NCBI GenBank assembly: GCA_003648815.1 | Contig: QMPZ01000013.1 | Coordinates: 1 to 19,895, forward strand | Length of the DNA: 19,895 nt | From: Candidatus Aerophobota bacterium | Lineage (GTDB): Bacteria; Aerophobota; Aerophobia; Aerophobales; B47-G16 | Direction: 5' to 3' | Part shown: positions 1 to 8,063 of the stretch, in pieces | How the letters are laid out: each line of letters starts with the position of its first letter | Numbering within the stretch: the first letter of the stretch is position 1 | Made by a program: the position numbers and the translations under genes | Notes under the pieces: model-generated | Told to the model about the DNA's origin: nothing | Database searches by the model: none | Seen by the model: only the letters and a program-made list of their open reading frames with translations

Positions 1-603
1 ACCTACGATATAGGAATTCAGGCTCTCTCCGGGGCTATAGAGCGGGGGCATGATTTTCTCTATATCTGTTATGACAACCAGGCTTATATGAATACGGGAA
101 TTCAACGCTCCAGTGCCACTCCCAGAGGGGCAGTTACCACCACCTCACCTGCGGGAAGGGCAATACCTGAAGGAAAACAAAGAGAGAGAAAAGACTTAAC
201 CCAGATCATCGCTGCTCACAATCCTCCCTATGTAGCTCAGGCCTCTCCTGCTTTTTACAATGACCTGATGAGAAAGGTTCAGAAGGCCTTAAATACAGAA
301 GGTCCTACCTTTCTCAATGTTATTTCTCCCTGTCCAAGAGGATGGAGGTTTGATCCTTCTCAGACCATTCAGATCGCCAGGTTAGCCGTTTTGACGGGAG
401 TTTGGCCTCTGTATGAGGTGGAAGACGGAAAATACAGGATCACTTATCGTCCTAAGGAAAGACGCCCTATAAAGGAATGGTTGGAGTCTCAGGGTAGGTT
501 CAGACATCTTCTCAAGGAGGAAAACAAAAAGATAGTTGAGGAGCTACAAAAAGCTGTGGACGAAAGGGAAAAAAGGCTTTTGGCTTTAGCAGAAATAGGC
601 TGA
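1..603 (+). CDS. porB: Pyruvate:ferredoxin oxidoreductase beta subunit (PorB), 3' part, 5' end outside window
   Basis: The frame is open from base 1, so the gene begins upstream; 200 residues are visible. Residues read from base 1 carry the end of the thiamine-pyrophosphate/Mg motif (YDNQAYMNTGIQRS, with the conserved Asn and the YMNTG run), followed by the SSATPRGA and TTSPAG segments typical of PorB. The family is the TPP-binding beta subunit of the cytoplasmic complex that oxidises pyruvate to acetyl-CoA and reduces ferredoxin. The C-terminal tail, with KERRPIKEWLESQGRF, is also the usual end of this subunit, so the 3' end looks intact. The other Por subunits would be expected upstream. 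A related 2-oxoacid oxidoreductase (2-ketoisovalerate) cannot be excluded from a partial sequence. Confidence 0.9.
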   Translation, partial: TYDIGIQALSGAIERGHDFLYICYDNQAYMNTGIQRSSATPRGAVTTTSPAGRAIPEGKQRERKDLTQIIAAHNPPYVAQASPAFYNDLMRKVQKALNTEGPTFLNVISPCPRGWRFDPSQTIQIARLAVLTGVWPLYEVEDGKYRITYRPKERRPIKEWLESQGRFRHLLKEENKKIVEELQKAVDEREKRLLALAEIG

Positions 604-637
604 TCATAACTTAGGTTTCGGACCCGAGAAACTCGAG

Positions 638-668
638 GCAGACTCTAAGGTCTGCTCCCTATCTTTTT
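638..668 (+). terminator. Possible intrinsic terminator after porB
   Basis: GCAGAC (638-643) and GTCTGC (650-655) form a perfect 6-bp stem with a 6-base loop. A run of five T lies at 664-668. The T run starts 8 bases after the stem, so the terminator is weaker than the textbook form. Confidence 0.4.
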
Positions 669-684
669 AGCTTTCCTCCTATAA

Positions 685-705
685 GGGGAAGGATGTTCCT
701 TCCCC
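685..705 (+). repeat. Perfect inverted repeat (hairpin) in the leader of the isomerase gene
   Basis: GGGGAAGGA (685-693) and TCCTTCCCC (697-705) are perfect complements around a TGT loop, giving a 9-bp GC-rich hairpin. A T6 run lies at 715-720. It may be a second terminator for the por operon or a leader structure. It contains the ATG at 693, and burying that ATG argues against its use as the start of the next gene. Confidence 0.55.
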
Positions 706-734
706 AAAATTTGGTTTTTTGGAAGGAGGGAGAG

Positions 735-1571
735 ATGTTTTTCTCAGGTATTGCCGATGAGGCAGGAAAGGATATTGAAACCCAGATCAAGGCACATAAG
801 GAGCTGGGCTGGAATCATATCGAGGTTCGCAACGTCGATGGAAAGAACCTCATTGATCTGGATGAGAAAAAATTCAATTACGTCGTGGAAAAACTTGAGG
901 AAGCAGGGATGAAGGTTTGTTGCTTTGCCAGCCAGATTGCCAATTGGGCACGCAAGATCTCTGGAGACTTTAATATCGATGTGGAAGAATTAAAAAGAGC
1001 TATCCCTCGAATGCATCGCCTTAACACTAAATACATCAGGATAATGAGCTATCCCAATGATAACTGGAAGGATAGTGATTGGAGAAGGGAAGTGATGAGG
1101 CGAATGAGGGAGCTGGCAAGGATTGCAGAGGATGGTGGAGTTATTTTGGCTCATGAGAACTGTAGTGGCTGGGGTGGCCTGGGTCCAGAGGAGGCACTTG
1201 ACCTCATAGAGACGGTGAACTCACCTAACCTGAAATTTCTCCTCGATACCGGAAACAAACCTCATCGCACGGGAAGCCCTTGGGATATCTATCAAAAGAT
1301 AAAGGAATACATCGTCCATGTCCACATCAAGGACTACAAAGGAGAAAAAGGAGATAAATTTGTCTTTCCGGGAGAAGGAGACTGTCAGGTAGAAAGGATA
1401 ATTGAGGACCTGCTCTCCTCAGGATACGAAGGGGGCTTTTCGATTGAGCCTCATATGGCCTCTATCATCCATCTTGGCAAAGAGGCAGAGGATCAAGAGG
1501 CTGCCTATCGTCTCTACTTGGAGTATGGAAGAAAAGCTCAGGCCTTGGTAGAGAAGGCCAAAAAGAGATAG
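735..1571 (+). CDS. Sugar phosphate isomerase/epimerase, xylose isomerase-like TIM barrel
   Basis: This 278-residue protein belongs to the AP-endonuclease-2/xylose isomerase-like TIM-barrel family, cytoplasmic metal-dependent enzymes acting on sugars or related polyols. It opens with MFFSGIADEAG, as in close relatives. Probable metal ligands are Glu141 (LAHEN), Asp171 (LLDTGN), His197 (HVHIKD) and Glu238 (SIEPH), one at the end of each expected strand. The PGEG segment at 212-215 is also typical. I chose ATG 735 because GGAGGGA lies just upstream and the family N-terminus begins there. An upstream ATG at 693 sits in a hairpin and would add 14 unrelated residues. The stop codon touches the argH region, so the two are probably co-transcribed. 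The exact substrate cannot be told from sequence. Confidence 0.85.
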   Translation: MFFSGIADEAGKDIETQIKAHKELGWNHIEVRNVDGKNLIDLDEKKFNYVVEKLEEAGMKVCCFASQIANWARKISGDFNIDVEELKRAIPRMHRLNTKYIRIMSYPNDNWKDSDWRREVMRRMRELARIAEDGGVILAHENCSGWGGLGPEEALDLIETVNSPNLKFLLDTGNKPHRTGSPWDIYQKIKEYIVHVHIKDYKGEKGDKFVFPGEGDCQVERIIEDLLSSGYEGGFSIEPHMASIIHLGKEAEDQEAAYRLYLEYGRKAQALVEKAKKR

Positions 1572-1585
1572 TGGAGAGGAAATCT

Positions 1586-2962
1586 ATGCCCCTTTGGGGA
1601 GGAAGATTTAGAGGGGAGACGGACAGGTTGGTAAAGGAGTTCACCTCCTCCATTAAGGTGGACAGAAGGCTTTATAGATTCGACATAATGGGAAGCATAG
1701 CTCATGTGAAGATGCTTTCTAAATGTGGAATCATCGAAGAGGAAGAAAGCCAGAGGATAATTGGAGCATTAGAGGACATAAAGGAGGACATAGAGAAAGG
1801 AAAGCTTGATCTGGAAGGAAAAGAGGATATCCACTTAGCTATAGAGGAAGAGCTGATCAAGAGAACAGGAGAGGTGGGCAAAAAAATTCACACAGGCCGG
1901 TCTCGCAATGACCAGATAGCTTTGGATGAGAGGCTGTATTTAAGGGAAGAGATAGACCGGGTCACTACCCTGATCAAGGATTTACAAGGGGTTCTACTTG
2001 AGCTGGCCGAAAGGAACTTAGAGGTAATCCTGCCCGGCTATACCCACCTTCAATACGCCCAACCCATCTTGCTTTCTCAGTTTTTTTTGGCTTATTTCTG
2101 GATGCTGGAAAGGGATAGACAGCGCCTGAGAGATTGTTATAAGCGGGTCAACGTGATGCCTCTGGGAACAGGAGCCTTAGCAGGGACGTCCCTACCCATT
2201 GACAGGGATTATGTGGCCAATTTGTTGAATTTTCCTCAGGTTACCGAAAATAGCCTGGATACGGTGAGCGACCGCGATTATGTCATAGAATGCCTCTCAT
2301 GCCTTTCCATATTGATGATGCATCTTTCTCGCCTTTCGGAGGACCTCATTCTCTGGACCTGCCCCTCCTTCTCCTTCGTGGAGATACCCGATGCCTTCTG
2401 TACTGGCTCAAGCATTATGCCACAAAAGAAAAATCCCGATGTGGCCGAGCTTATCCGTGGAAAAGCAGGGGGAGTTTACGGAAGCCTTATCTCCGTTCTT
2501 ACCACCATGAAAGCCCTTCCTCTATCATATAATCGAGATATGCAGGAGGACAAGCTTCCCTTATTCCAGGCTCTGGATACGACAAAGGAAAGCCTTTCCA
2601 TATATGCCCGGATGCTGGCGAACATAAGGATAAATGCGAAGAGAATGAGAGAAGAGGCCGGCAAGGGATTCTTTGCCGCCACTGACCTGACTGACTATCT
2701 GGTGGAGAAGGGAGCTGCCTTCAGGGAAGCTCACAAGATCGTGGGAGAGATGGTCAAGTATTGCGAGCAAAAAAACAAAAGCTTTCAAAGCTTGACCCTT
2801 AAGGAGTACAAGAGCTTTTCTCCTTTGTTCACCGAAGATGTCCTTGAAAGGGTGAGCCTGCAAAGATGTGTTATGAGCAAGAACTCGGCGGGGGGAACGG
2901 GGAAAAAATCCGTCTTGAGACAGATTAAGATGGCTAAGGAGAGGTTAAATGGAGACCTTTAG
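1586..2962 (+). CDS. argH: Argininosuccinate lyase
   Basis: ArgH cleaves argininosuccinate to arginine and fumarate, the last step of arginine synthesis, as a cytoplasmic homotetramer. The 458-residue length matches the family. Visible motifs are the N-terminal LWGGRF, HTGRSRNDQ (residues 102-110), GYTHLQ around His154 and the fumarase/lyase superfamily signature GSSIMPQKKNPD (274-285) with the catalytic Ser. The start is taken at ATG 1586, with GGAGAGG upstream, because the protein then begins MPLWGGRF as in relatives. A GTG at 1571, overlapping the previous stop by one base, would add five residues and has a poor ribosome site. The 3' end overlaps lysA-dapF by 14 bases, which suggests translational coupling. 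No other arg gene is in the window. Confidence 0.96.
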   Translation: MPLWGGRFRGETDRLVKEFTSSIKVDRRLYRFDIMGSIAHVKMLSKCGIIEEEESQRIIGALEDIKEDIEKGKLDLEGKEDIHLAIEEELIKRTGEVGKKIHTGRSRNDQIALDERLYLREEIDRVTTLIKDLQGVLLELAERNLEVILPGYTHLQYAQPILLSQFFLAYFWMLERDRQRLRDCYKRVNVMPLGTGALAGTSLPIDRDYVANLLNFPQVTENSLDTVSDRDYVIECLSCLSILMMHLSRLSEDLILWTCPSFSFVEIPDAFCTGSSIMPQKKNPDVAELIRGKAGGVYGSLISVLTTMKALPLSYNRDMQEDKLPLFQALDTTKESLSIYARMLANIRINAKRMREEAGKGFFAATDLTDYLVEKGAAFREAHKIVGEMVKYCEQKNKSFQSLTLKEYKSFSPLFTEDVLERVSLQRCVMSKNSAGGTGKKSVLRQIKMAKERLNGDL

Positions 2963-5042
2963 CTATAAGGGGGAAAGCCTTTTTTGTGAGAAGGTAAACC
3001 TTGATGAAGTTGCCAGAAGCAAGGGAACACCCCTTTATGTTTATAGCTACAGGAGCATAGTTGAAAGCTATGACAGAATAGCCCGTGCTTTTGCCCAGGT
3101 CCGTCCTCTTATCTGTTATTCGTTGAAGGCAAATTCAAACCTTTCCCTGCTCAGGATTCTCTCTCAGAGAGGAGCCGGAGCAGACATCGTTTCAGCAGGC
3201 GAGCTTTATAAGGCTCTTAGAGCTGGTTTTTCTTCAGAAAAAATAGTCTTTGCCGGAGTAGGTAAGAGAGAGGAGGAGATAGAGTACGCCTTAAGGGAAA
3301 AAATCTTAATGTTTAATGTGGAATCGGCATCAGAGCTAAGGGTCATAGATGAGCTTTCCCGCAGGCTAAATAGGGAGGCGAGAATATCCTTTCGGGTTAA
3401 CCCGGATGTTGACCCGAAGACTCATCATTACATCACCACCGGCAAAGAGGAGAACAAATTTGGCCTGGACTTTGCAGAGGCGAAAAGGCTATATGAAAAA
3501 GCAAGGCAGCTGAGGAGAGTAAAGCTTGTGGGCATCCATATGCACATAGGCTCTCAGATAACCAGCTCCCTTCCCTATCTTGAGGCATTGGAAAAGGTAG
3601 CCGGATTAGTTGAGGAACTTAGGGAAGAGGGCATAAGCCTGGAATACCTCGACATAGGAGGAGGATTTGGAATCGGCTATGAGGAGGGAACCTCTTCCTT
3701 AGAGGTTGAGGATTTAGCCAGAAAGACAGTTCCCATCGTCCAGAAGATGAGAATGAAACTTATCCTGGAGCCGGGAAGATATATAATAGGTCCTGCAGGG
3801 GTTCTCGTCAGCCGCGTACTTTATAAGAAGAAGACGAAGAAAAAGACTTTCCTCATCGTGGATGCAGGGATGAACGACCTTATAAGACCTTCCCTTTACG
3901 GAGCTTATCATCGCATAAAAAAGATAAAAAGGCCGGATGAAATGACCTCTTTCGAGGTGGTGGATGTGGTAGGACCAGTATGTGAGTCAGGGGATTTCTT
4001 TGCTCAGGAAAGAGCTCTTCCCGAAATCGAGGAGGGAGAATATCTGGCCATAATGGATGCGGGAGCTTATGGTTTTTCCATGAGCTCATCCTATAACAGC
4101 CGGCCCCGAGCAGCGGAGGTACTGGTAAGAGAGGATAAGTGGTGGACGATTCGAGAGAGGGAAAGCCTCGAGGACCTGATTAAGGGCGAGCATACCTTAG
4201 AGGAGAAAGACGGCATTTCTTGCCAGCTGATTCCCTTTACCAAGATGGAGGGCTGTGGCAATGACTTCATTGTCATAGACAATCGCTCTAACCTGATTCA
4301 GAATAGGGCAGAATTTGCCAGAAGGGTCTGTGCTCGGAGGACGGGAATAGGAGCAGATGGACTTCTTTTAGTGGAAAACTCCAAAGAAGCTGACTTTAAG
4401 ATGCGCACATTTAACCCTGACGGTACAGAGCCGGATATGTGCGGAAATGGAGCAAGATGTATAGCTCGCTTTGCCTATCTTAAGGGAATAGCGAAGCAGA
4501 ACTCCTCCTTCTGGACCCCCTCAGGAAAAATTGTCTATCAGGTAGAGGGAGAAGATGTCAAGATAAAGATGAAGGATCCTTCAGATTTAAAACCCGCAAT
4601 AAAGCTAAACATAGGAGGAAAGCTCTACGAAGGTCATTTTATAAATACGGGTGTGCCTCACCTTGTTCTTTTCGTGGAGGAGGTTGAAAAGGCTCCCCTG
4701 AAGAACTTAGCCCCCTTGATGAGATATCACCAGCTCTTTCAGCCAGAGGGGACGAACGTAGACTTCGTGGAAATAGAAAGAGATGTGCTCAAGGTAAGGA
4801 CATATGAAAGGGGGGTTGAAGGGGAGACGCTGGGCTGCGGCACGGGAGCAGTGGCCTCTTCTTTGATCAGCAGTCTTATCTTCGGTCTGGCCTCTCCGGT
4901 AAAGGTGAGGATGAGAGGAGGAAGGCTCCTCGTTTACTTTCAAAAAAGAGGGGACATCTTCACCGATGTCTTCTTAGAAGGTAAGGCCAAGGTGGTCTAT
5001 GAGGGATATATACCCTCTTCCCTAATGGGCGAAGGGACTTAA
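2949..5042 (+). CDS. lysA-dapF: Fused diaminopimelate decarboxylase - diaminopimelate epimerase (LysA-DapF)
   Basis: One uninterrupted 697-residue frame holds two complete enzymes of the lysine pathway. Residues 1 to about 415 are LysA: PLP lysine Lys60 (CYSLKAN), DIGGGFG at 235-241, EPGRYI at 274-279, catalytic Cys345 in CESGDFF and the terminal YNSRPRAAEVLV. Residues from about 427 are DapF: KMEGCGNDF at 432-440, FNPDGTEPD, first catalytic Cys498 in MCGNGARC and second Cys630 in GCGTGA. All catalytic residues are kept. DapF makes meso-DAP from LL-DAP and LysA decarboxylates meso-DAP to lysine, so the fusion joins consecutive steps. Between them lies a short charged linker (about 405-426). 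I see no good internal ribosome site before DapF. AAGGAGAGG precedes ATG 2949. dapA follows directly. Confidence 0.95.
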   Translation: METFSYKGESLFCEKVNLDEVARSKGTPLYVYSYRSIVESYDRIARAFAQVRPLICYSLKANSNLSLLRILSQRGAGADIVSAGELYKALRAGFSSEKIVFAGVGKREEEIEYALREKILMFNVESASELRVIDELSRRLNREARISFRVNPDVDPKTHHYITTGKEENKFGLDFAEAKRLYEKARQLRRVKLVGIHMHIGSQITSSLPYLEALEKVAGLVEELREEGISLEYLDIGGGFGIGYEEGTSSLEVEDLARKTVPIVQKMRMKLILEPGRYIIGPAGVLVSRVLYKKKTKKKTFLIVDAGMNDLIRPSLYGAYHRIKKIKRPDEMTSFEVVDVVGPVCESGDFFAQERALPEIEEGEYLAIMDAGAYGFSMSSSYNSRPRAAEVLVREDKWWTIRERESLEDLIKGEHTLEEKDGISCQLIPFTKMEGCGNDFIVIDNRSNLIQNRAEFARRVCARRTGIGADGLLLVENSKEADFKMRTFNPDGTEPDMCGNGARCIARFAYLKGIAKQNSSFWTPSGKIVYQVEGEDVKIKMKDPSDLKPAIKLNIGGKLYEGHFINTGVPHLVLFVEEVEKAPLKNLAPLMRYHQLFQPEGTNVDFVEIERDVLKVRTYERGVEGETLGCGTGAVASSLISSLIFGLASPVKVRMRGGRLLVYFQKRGDIFTDVFLEGKAKVVYEGYIPSSLMGEGT

Positions 5043-5068
5043 AAAAGGTTTTTTAAGCGGAGGTGGAT

Positions 5069-5938
5069 ATGTTCAAGGGATGTTTTACTGCTATTGTCAC
5101 TCCCTTTAAGAAGGGGGAGGTGGACGAGAAGGCTTTAAGGGACCTCATTCAATTCCAACTGGAAAAGGGGGTAGATGGACTGGTTCCCTGCGGGACGACC
5201 GGAGAGTCTCCTACCTTATCCTTTGAGGAGCACAAACGAGTGATAAGGATAACCGTGGAGGAGGTAAAGGGTAGAGTTCCCGTGATTGCCGGAGCCGGTT
5301 CCAACAATACTAAGGAAGCTGAGGAACTTGTGAGATTCGCCAAAGAGGTAAAGGCGGATGCAGCTTTAGTGATTACTCCTTACTACAACAAGCCCACTCC
5401 CAAGGGTCTGGAGGCTCATTACCGCTATCTTAATCAAATAGGCCTTCCCATCATAATTTATAATGTTCCTTCCCGTACCGGGGTAAACATCTCTCCAGCG
5501 ACGGTGGGCAGGCTCTCTCAGCTTCCCAATATTGTTGGGATAAAGGAGGCCAGCGGGGATATGGACCAGATCTCCAGCATCATCTCTCTTTGCCAGGATG
5601 ATTTTTCTGTCCTCTCCGGAAACGACTCTCACACCCTACCCATACTCTCCTTGGGAGGGACGGGGATAATTTCCGTGGTCTCAAATATTGTCCCCGATGA
5701 GATGACCAGGATGGTCAAGGCATACCTTGAAGGAGATGTTGAGGAGGCTCGCCGGCTTCACTACAAGCTCTATCCTTTGTGCAAGGCGATGTTCATCGAG
5801 ACCAACCCCCTTCCCATAAAGACAGCCATGGCCAGGATGGGGATGATTGAGAAGGAATGGAGGCTTCCCCTGGAAGGGATGGAAAGAGAAAATGAAGAAA
5901 AATTGGAAAAAGCCTTATCCGACTATGGGTTAATTTAA
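5069..5938 (+). CDS. dapA: 4-hydroxy-tetrahydrodipicolinate synthase
   Basis: DapA condenses pyruvate with aspartate semialdehyde, the first committed step to diaminopimelate and lysine. The 289-residue TIM-barrel protein shows PCGTTGESPTLS (catalytic Thr near 43-44), the Tyr131 region IIYNVPSRTG and the Schiff-base lysine Lys159 in GIKEASGD. ATG 5069 is preferred because GCGGAGGTG ends five bases upstream; GTG 5063 lies inside that ribosome site. The gene sits 26 bases after lysA-dapF, so aspartate-derived lysine genes are grouped. dapB and dapL/dapC-type genes are not in the window. N-acetylneuraminate lyase-type paralogues share this fold, but the context and motifs favour DapA. Confidence 0.95.
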   Translation: MFKGCFTAIVTPFKKGEVDEKALRDLIQFQLEKGVDGLVPCGTTGESPTLSFEEHKRVIRITVEEVKGRVPVIAGAGSNNTKEAEELVRFAKEVKADAALVITPYYNKPTPKGLEAHYRYLNQIGLPIIIYNVPSRTGVNISPATVGRLSQLPNIVGIKEASGDMDQISSIISLCQDDFSVLSGNDSHTLPILSLGGTGIISVVSNIVPDEMTRMVKAYLEGDVEEARRLHYKLYPLCKAMFIETNPLPIKTAMARMGMIEKEWRLPLEGMERENEEKLEKALSDYGLI

Positions 5939-5964
5939 AAGTTTATAGTTTCAAGATTTAATCG

Positions 5965-6435
5965 ATGAAGAGCATCTATCTGGACTCCTCCGTTCCCTCA
6001 GCTTATTATGAGAGATCGGAGAGAGGAAGAGTTACCCGCAAGTGGTGGGATGAAAAGATTAAATCCTATAAGGTTTTGGTCTCTGTTCTTACCCTAAGGG
6101 AGCTTGAGGCCTTAAAGACGGAGGAAAGGAGAAGGGCTCTTCTTTTATTGGTGAAAGGCTTTCCGGTGCTGAAGGTGGATTCAGCGGCACAAGAGCTTGC
6201 CGCAAGCTATATTGAAAAAAAGGTCATTCCTCCGAACGTTCCCAACGATGCCCTGCACATAGCCCTGGCAGTGATTAACAAAGTGGATATGCTCTTGAGC
6301 TGGGACTTCGCTCATATGGTCAGGCCTGAGGTGGAAAGGAAGATAAATATCCTCAACATGATGAGCGGATATTCCAGAATATGCATTATCAGTCCGGAAA
6401 AATTGCTCAAGGAGGAGCGAAGTTATCTGGCATAA
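5965..6435 (+). CDS. PIN-domain protein (VapC-like putative ribonuclease)
   Basis: The 156-residue protein begins IYLDSSVPSAYY, the usual first strand of PIN domains. Acidic residues at the expected spacing are Asp7, Glu46 (LRELE), Asp95 (PNDALHIALA) and Asp114 (LLSWDF), so a Mg-dependent RNase active site appears complete. Most such proteins are VapC toxins of toxin-antitoxin pairs, but no antitoxin ORF lies in the 26 bases upstream or immediately downstream, so it may be an orphan or a housekeeping nuclease. The start ATG has no clear Shine-Dalgarno sequence. RNA target unknown. Confidence 0.8.
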   Translation: MKSIYLDSSVPSAYYERSERGRVTRKWWDEKIKSYKVLVSVLTLRELEALKTEERRRALLLLVKGFPVLKVDSAAQELAASYIEKKVIPPNVPNDALHIALAVINKVDMLLSWDFAHMVRPEVERKINILNMMSGYSRICIISPEKLLKEERSYLA

Positions 6436-6492
6436 GTTTCAAATATTTTGTCAGCGTAAGATGAAAATTTACTTTTCAAAAGGAGGAATAAG

Positions 6493-6891
6493 GTGCTCAA
6501 GGAACTTAGTATCTCCACTCGTTCCCAGGTAGAATTTATTGACATTACCTCCTCGGTACAGGAGCTGGTGCAAGAGTCAAAGGTGAAGGAGGGGATATGC
6601 TGGGTATTTGTCCCCCATACCACTGCAGGAGTAACCATCAACGAGGGAGCTGATCCCAGTGTGAAAAGAGATATATTGAGCCATTTAGATAAGCTCATTC
6701 CCCTGCGCGGTGATTATCGACATATGGAGGGAAACTCCGCAGCTCACATAAAGGCCTCCCTCGTCGGCTCCTCAGAGGTCATCTTCATCCATGAGGGCCG
6801 CCTACTTCTCGGCACCTGGCAATCACTTTATTTCTGTGAATTTGATGGACCCAGACATAGACGAGTGATGGTGAGGATTATGATTGACTAA
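6493..6891 (+). CDS. yjbQ: YjbQ family protein (UPF0047)
   Basis: This is a 132-residue protein of the widespread UPF0047/YjbQ family. Family hallmarks are PHTTAGVTINE (41-51), GNSAAHIKASLVG (80-92) and GRLLLGTWQSLYFCEFDGP (102-120). Members have been reported to show secondary thiamine-phosphate synthase activity, but the physiological role is unsettled. The start is GTG 6493, with AGGAGG at 6481-6486. It follows the PIN gene by 57 bases and precedes the cas6-type gene by about 50. No thiamine genes are nearby to support a vitamin role. Confidence 0.9.
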   Translation: MLKELSISTRSQVEFIDITSSVQELVQESKVKEGICWVFVPHTTAGVTINEGADPSVKRDILSHLDKLIPLRGDYRHMEGNSAAHIKASLVGSSEVIFIHEGRLLLGTWQSLYFCEFDGPRHRRVMVRIMID

Positions 6892-6941
6892 TTTTGCAAG
6901 TTTGTTATTCTGTAGGTAGCATGGCCTTACGAGGCTCAGTT

Positions 6942-7907
6942 ATGGGTTTAAATCAACTTGCTTTGGCCAAGTATAGATTTACCCTTCGTCCAAAGGAGAC
7001 CTTAGTTCTTCCACCTTTCAAGGGCTCCACTTTAAGAGGTGGATTTGGTTTCGTCTTCCGTAAGATCGCTTGCATAACTAAAAACAGAGATTGCTCCACC
7101 TGTTCCCTTAAGGACAGTTGTGTCTATTCATATATCTTCGAGACCTCACCACCGTCCGATTCTTCGTATCTTAGAAGCTATAGAAGCATTCCCCGCCCTT
7201 TTATCTTAGAACCTCCCTTAGAGGAAAAGGAAGAATATGCGCCAGGAGAAACTTTCTCCTTTAACCTCATCCTGGTGGGAAAGGCCATTGATTACCTTCC
7301 CTATTTTATCCTTGCCTTCCGTCGATTGGGAGAGATGGGTCTGGGAAGAAGGAAAGCTCGATATGAGCTGGTTCGGGTGGAATCTGTAAAGGAGCTTCCA
7401 AATGGTCAGGTGGAGACGAGGACCGTTTATAATGCCGACACCCAGACGGTCAAGAGCGTGGATGCCCAGATAGACCTTTCAGACCTTTTTTCCTCCTTAA
7501 GATTTCACACTCGTTTCCTTACCTTAGAATTCGTCACTCCCACGAGAATTAAATATCGGGGAAGCTACACTTCCCGTCCCCATTTTCACATCATCTTAAG
7601 GTCCCTGCTTCGCCGGCTTTCCTCCCTTTTATACTTTCACTGTGGAGAGAAGCTCACCTTAGATTACAGAAAGATGATTGAGGAAGCGCAAAAGATAAAG
7701 ACCCTTAAAGTCGAGGTAGATTGGATAGACTGGGAAAGATATTCCGGAAGGCAAGAACAGAGGATGAAGTTGGGAGGATTTGTTGGTCAGGTAACCTACC
7801 GGGGTGATATAGGCAAGTTCCTTCCCTTTTTAAAGATAGGAGAATATACCCATCTGGGAAAGGCCGTCGTCTTCGGTCTTGGTAAATACAAGATTGAGGA
7901 AAATTGA
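6942..7907 (+). CDS. cas6: Cas6-type CRISPR RAMP endoribonuclease (orphan)
   Basis: The 321-residue protein resembles the Cas6 family with the conserved C-terminal RAMP domain (PF10040 type). It ends in LGGFVGQVTYRGD, then LPFLKIGEYTHLGKAV and the glycine-rich loop FGLGKY. Near the N-terminus are a FKGSTLRGGFG segment and four cysteines spaced C-x6-C-x2-C-x5-C (residues 44, 51, 54, 60), followed by VYSYIFE, as in this subfamily. Cas6 normally cuts precursor CRISPR RNA, but no repeat array and no other cas gene is in the window. The start is uncertain: ATG 6942 has a GAGG upstream, ATG 6921 and TTG 6894 are alternatives. The processing role is inferred from family, not context. Confidence 0.8.
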   Translation: MGLNQLALAKYRFTLRPKETLVLPPFKGSTLRGGFGFVFRKIACITKNRDCSTCSLKDSCVYSYIFETSPPSDSSYLRSYRSIPRPFILEPPLEEKEEYAPGETFSFNLILVGKAIDYLPYFILAFRRLGEMGLGRRKARYELVRVESVKELPNGQVETRTVYNADTQTVKSVDAQIDLSDLFSSLRFHTRFLTLEFVTPTRIKYRGSYTSRPHFHIILRSLLRRLSSLLYFHCGEKLTLDYRKMIEEAQKIKTLKVEVDWIDWERYSGRQEQRMKLGGFVGQVTYRGDIGKFLPFLKIGEYTHLGKAVVFGLGKYKIEEN

Positions 7908-7940
7908 AACTGTATTATAAGTGTTTTTAATCTCTCTCCC

Positions 7941-8063
7941 TTGCAAAAGGTGGAAAGTTTAAGAAATGAGTTTGTTAACTTCCTCGAAACGCTTCCCAAA
8001 ATGCTTAGTTTTGAGCAAGAACGTAGGATTCGATTAATAGAGGAAAGGGATGAAGGAAAGTGA
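7941..8063 (+). CDS. Possible 40-residue helical ORF between cas6 and a membrane protein gene
   Basis: In the same frame as cas6, but after its TGA stop, a stretch opening at TTG 7941 (or GTG 7950) encodes a protein-like helical peptide. It includes VESLRNEFVNFLETLPKML, then a charged end with EQERRIRLIEERDEGK. It overlaps the next gene by 14 bases, as coupled genes often do. Against it, neither start codon has a clear ribosome site. It could be a small protein partner of the membrane protein, a decayed 3' extension of cas6, or chance. Confidence 0.3.
   Translation: MQKVESLRNEFVNFLETLPKMLSFEQERRIRLIEERDEGK

Noticed and set aside
604..668. tRNA-like set of hairpins (CGAG/CTCG and GCAGAC/GTCTGC)
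   Set aside because: On neither strand is there a 7-base anticodon loop, a GTTCGAATC-type T arm or an acceptor stem, so it is not a tRNA gene.
4200..4250. Internal start making DapF a separate protein
   Set aside because: No good ribosome site stands at a proper distance from the CTG at 4227 or ATG at 4245, and there is no stop between the domains, so a true fusion is preferred.
6894..8060. Stop-codon readthrough (recoded TGA) extending cas6 into the downstream open frame
   Set aside because: TGA clearly ends other genes here (feoA, feoB-N, the second half of the yjbQ region), and no SECIS-like or readthrough context is visible; a separate small ORF is simpler.
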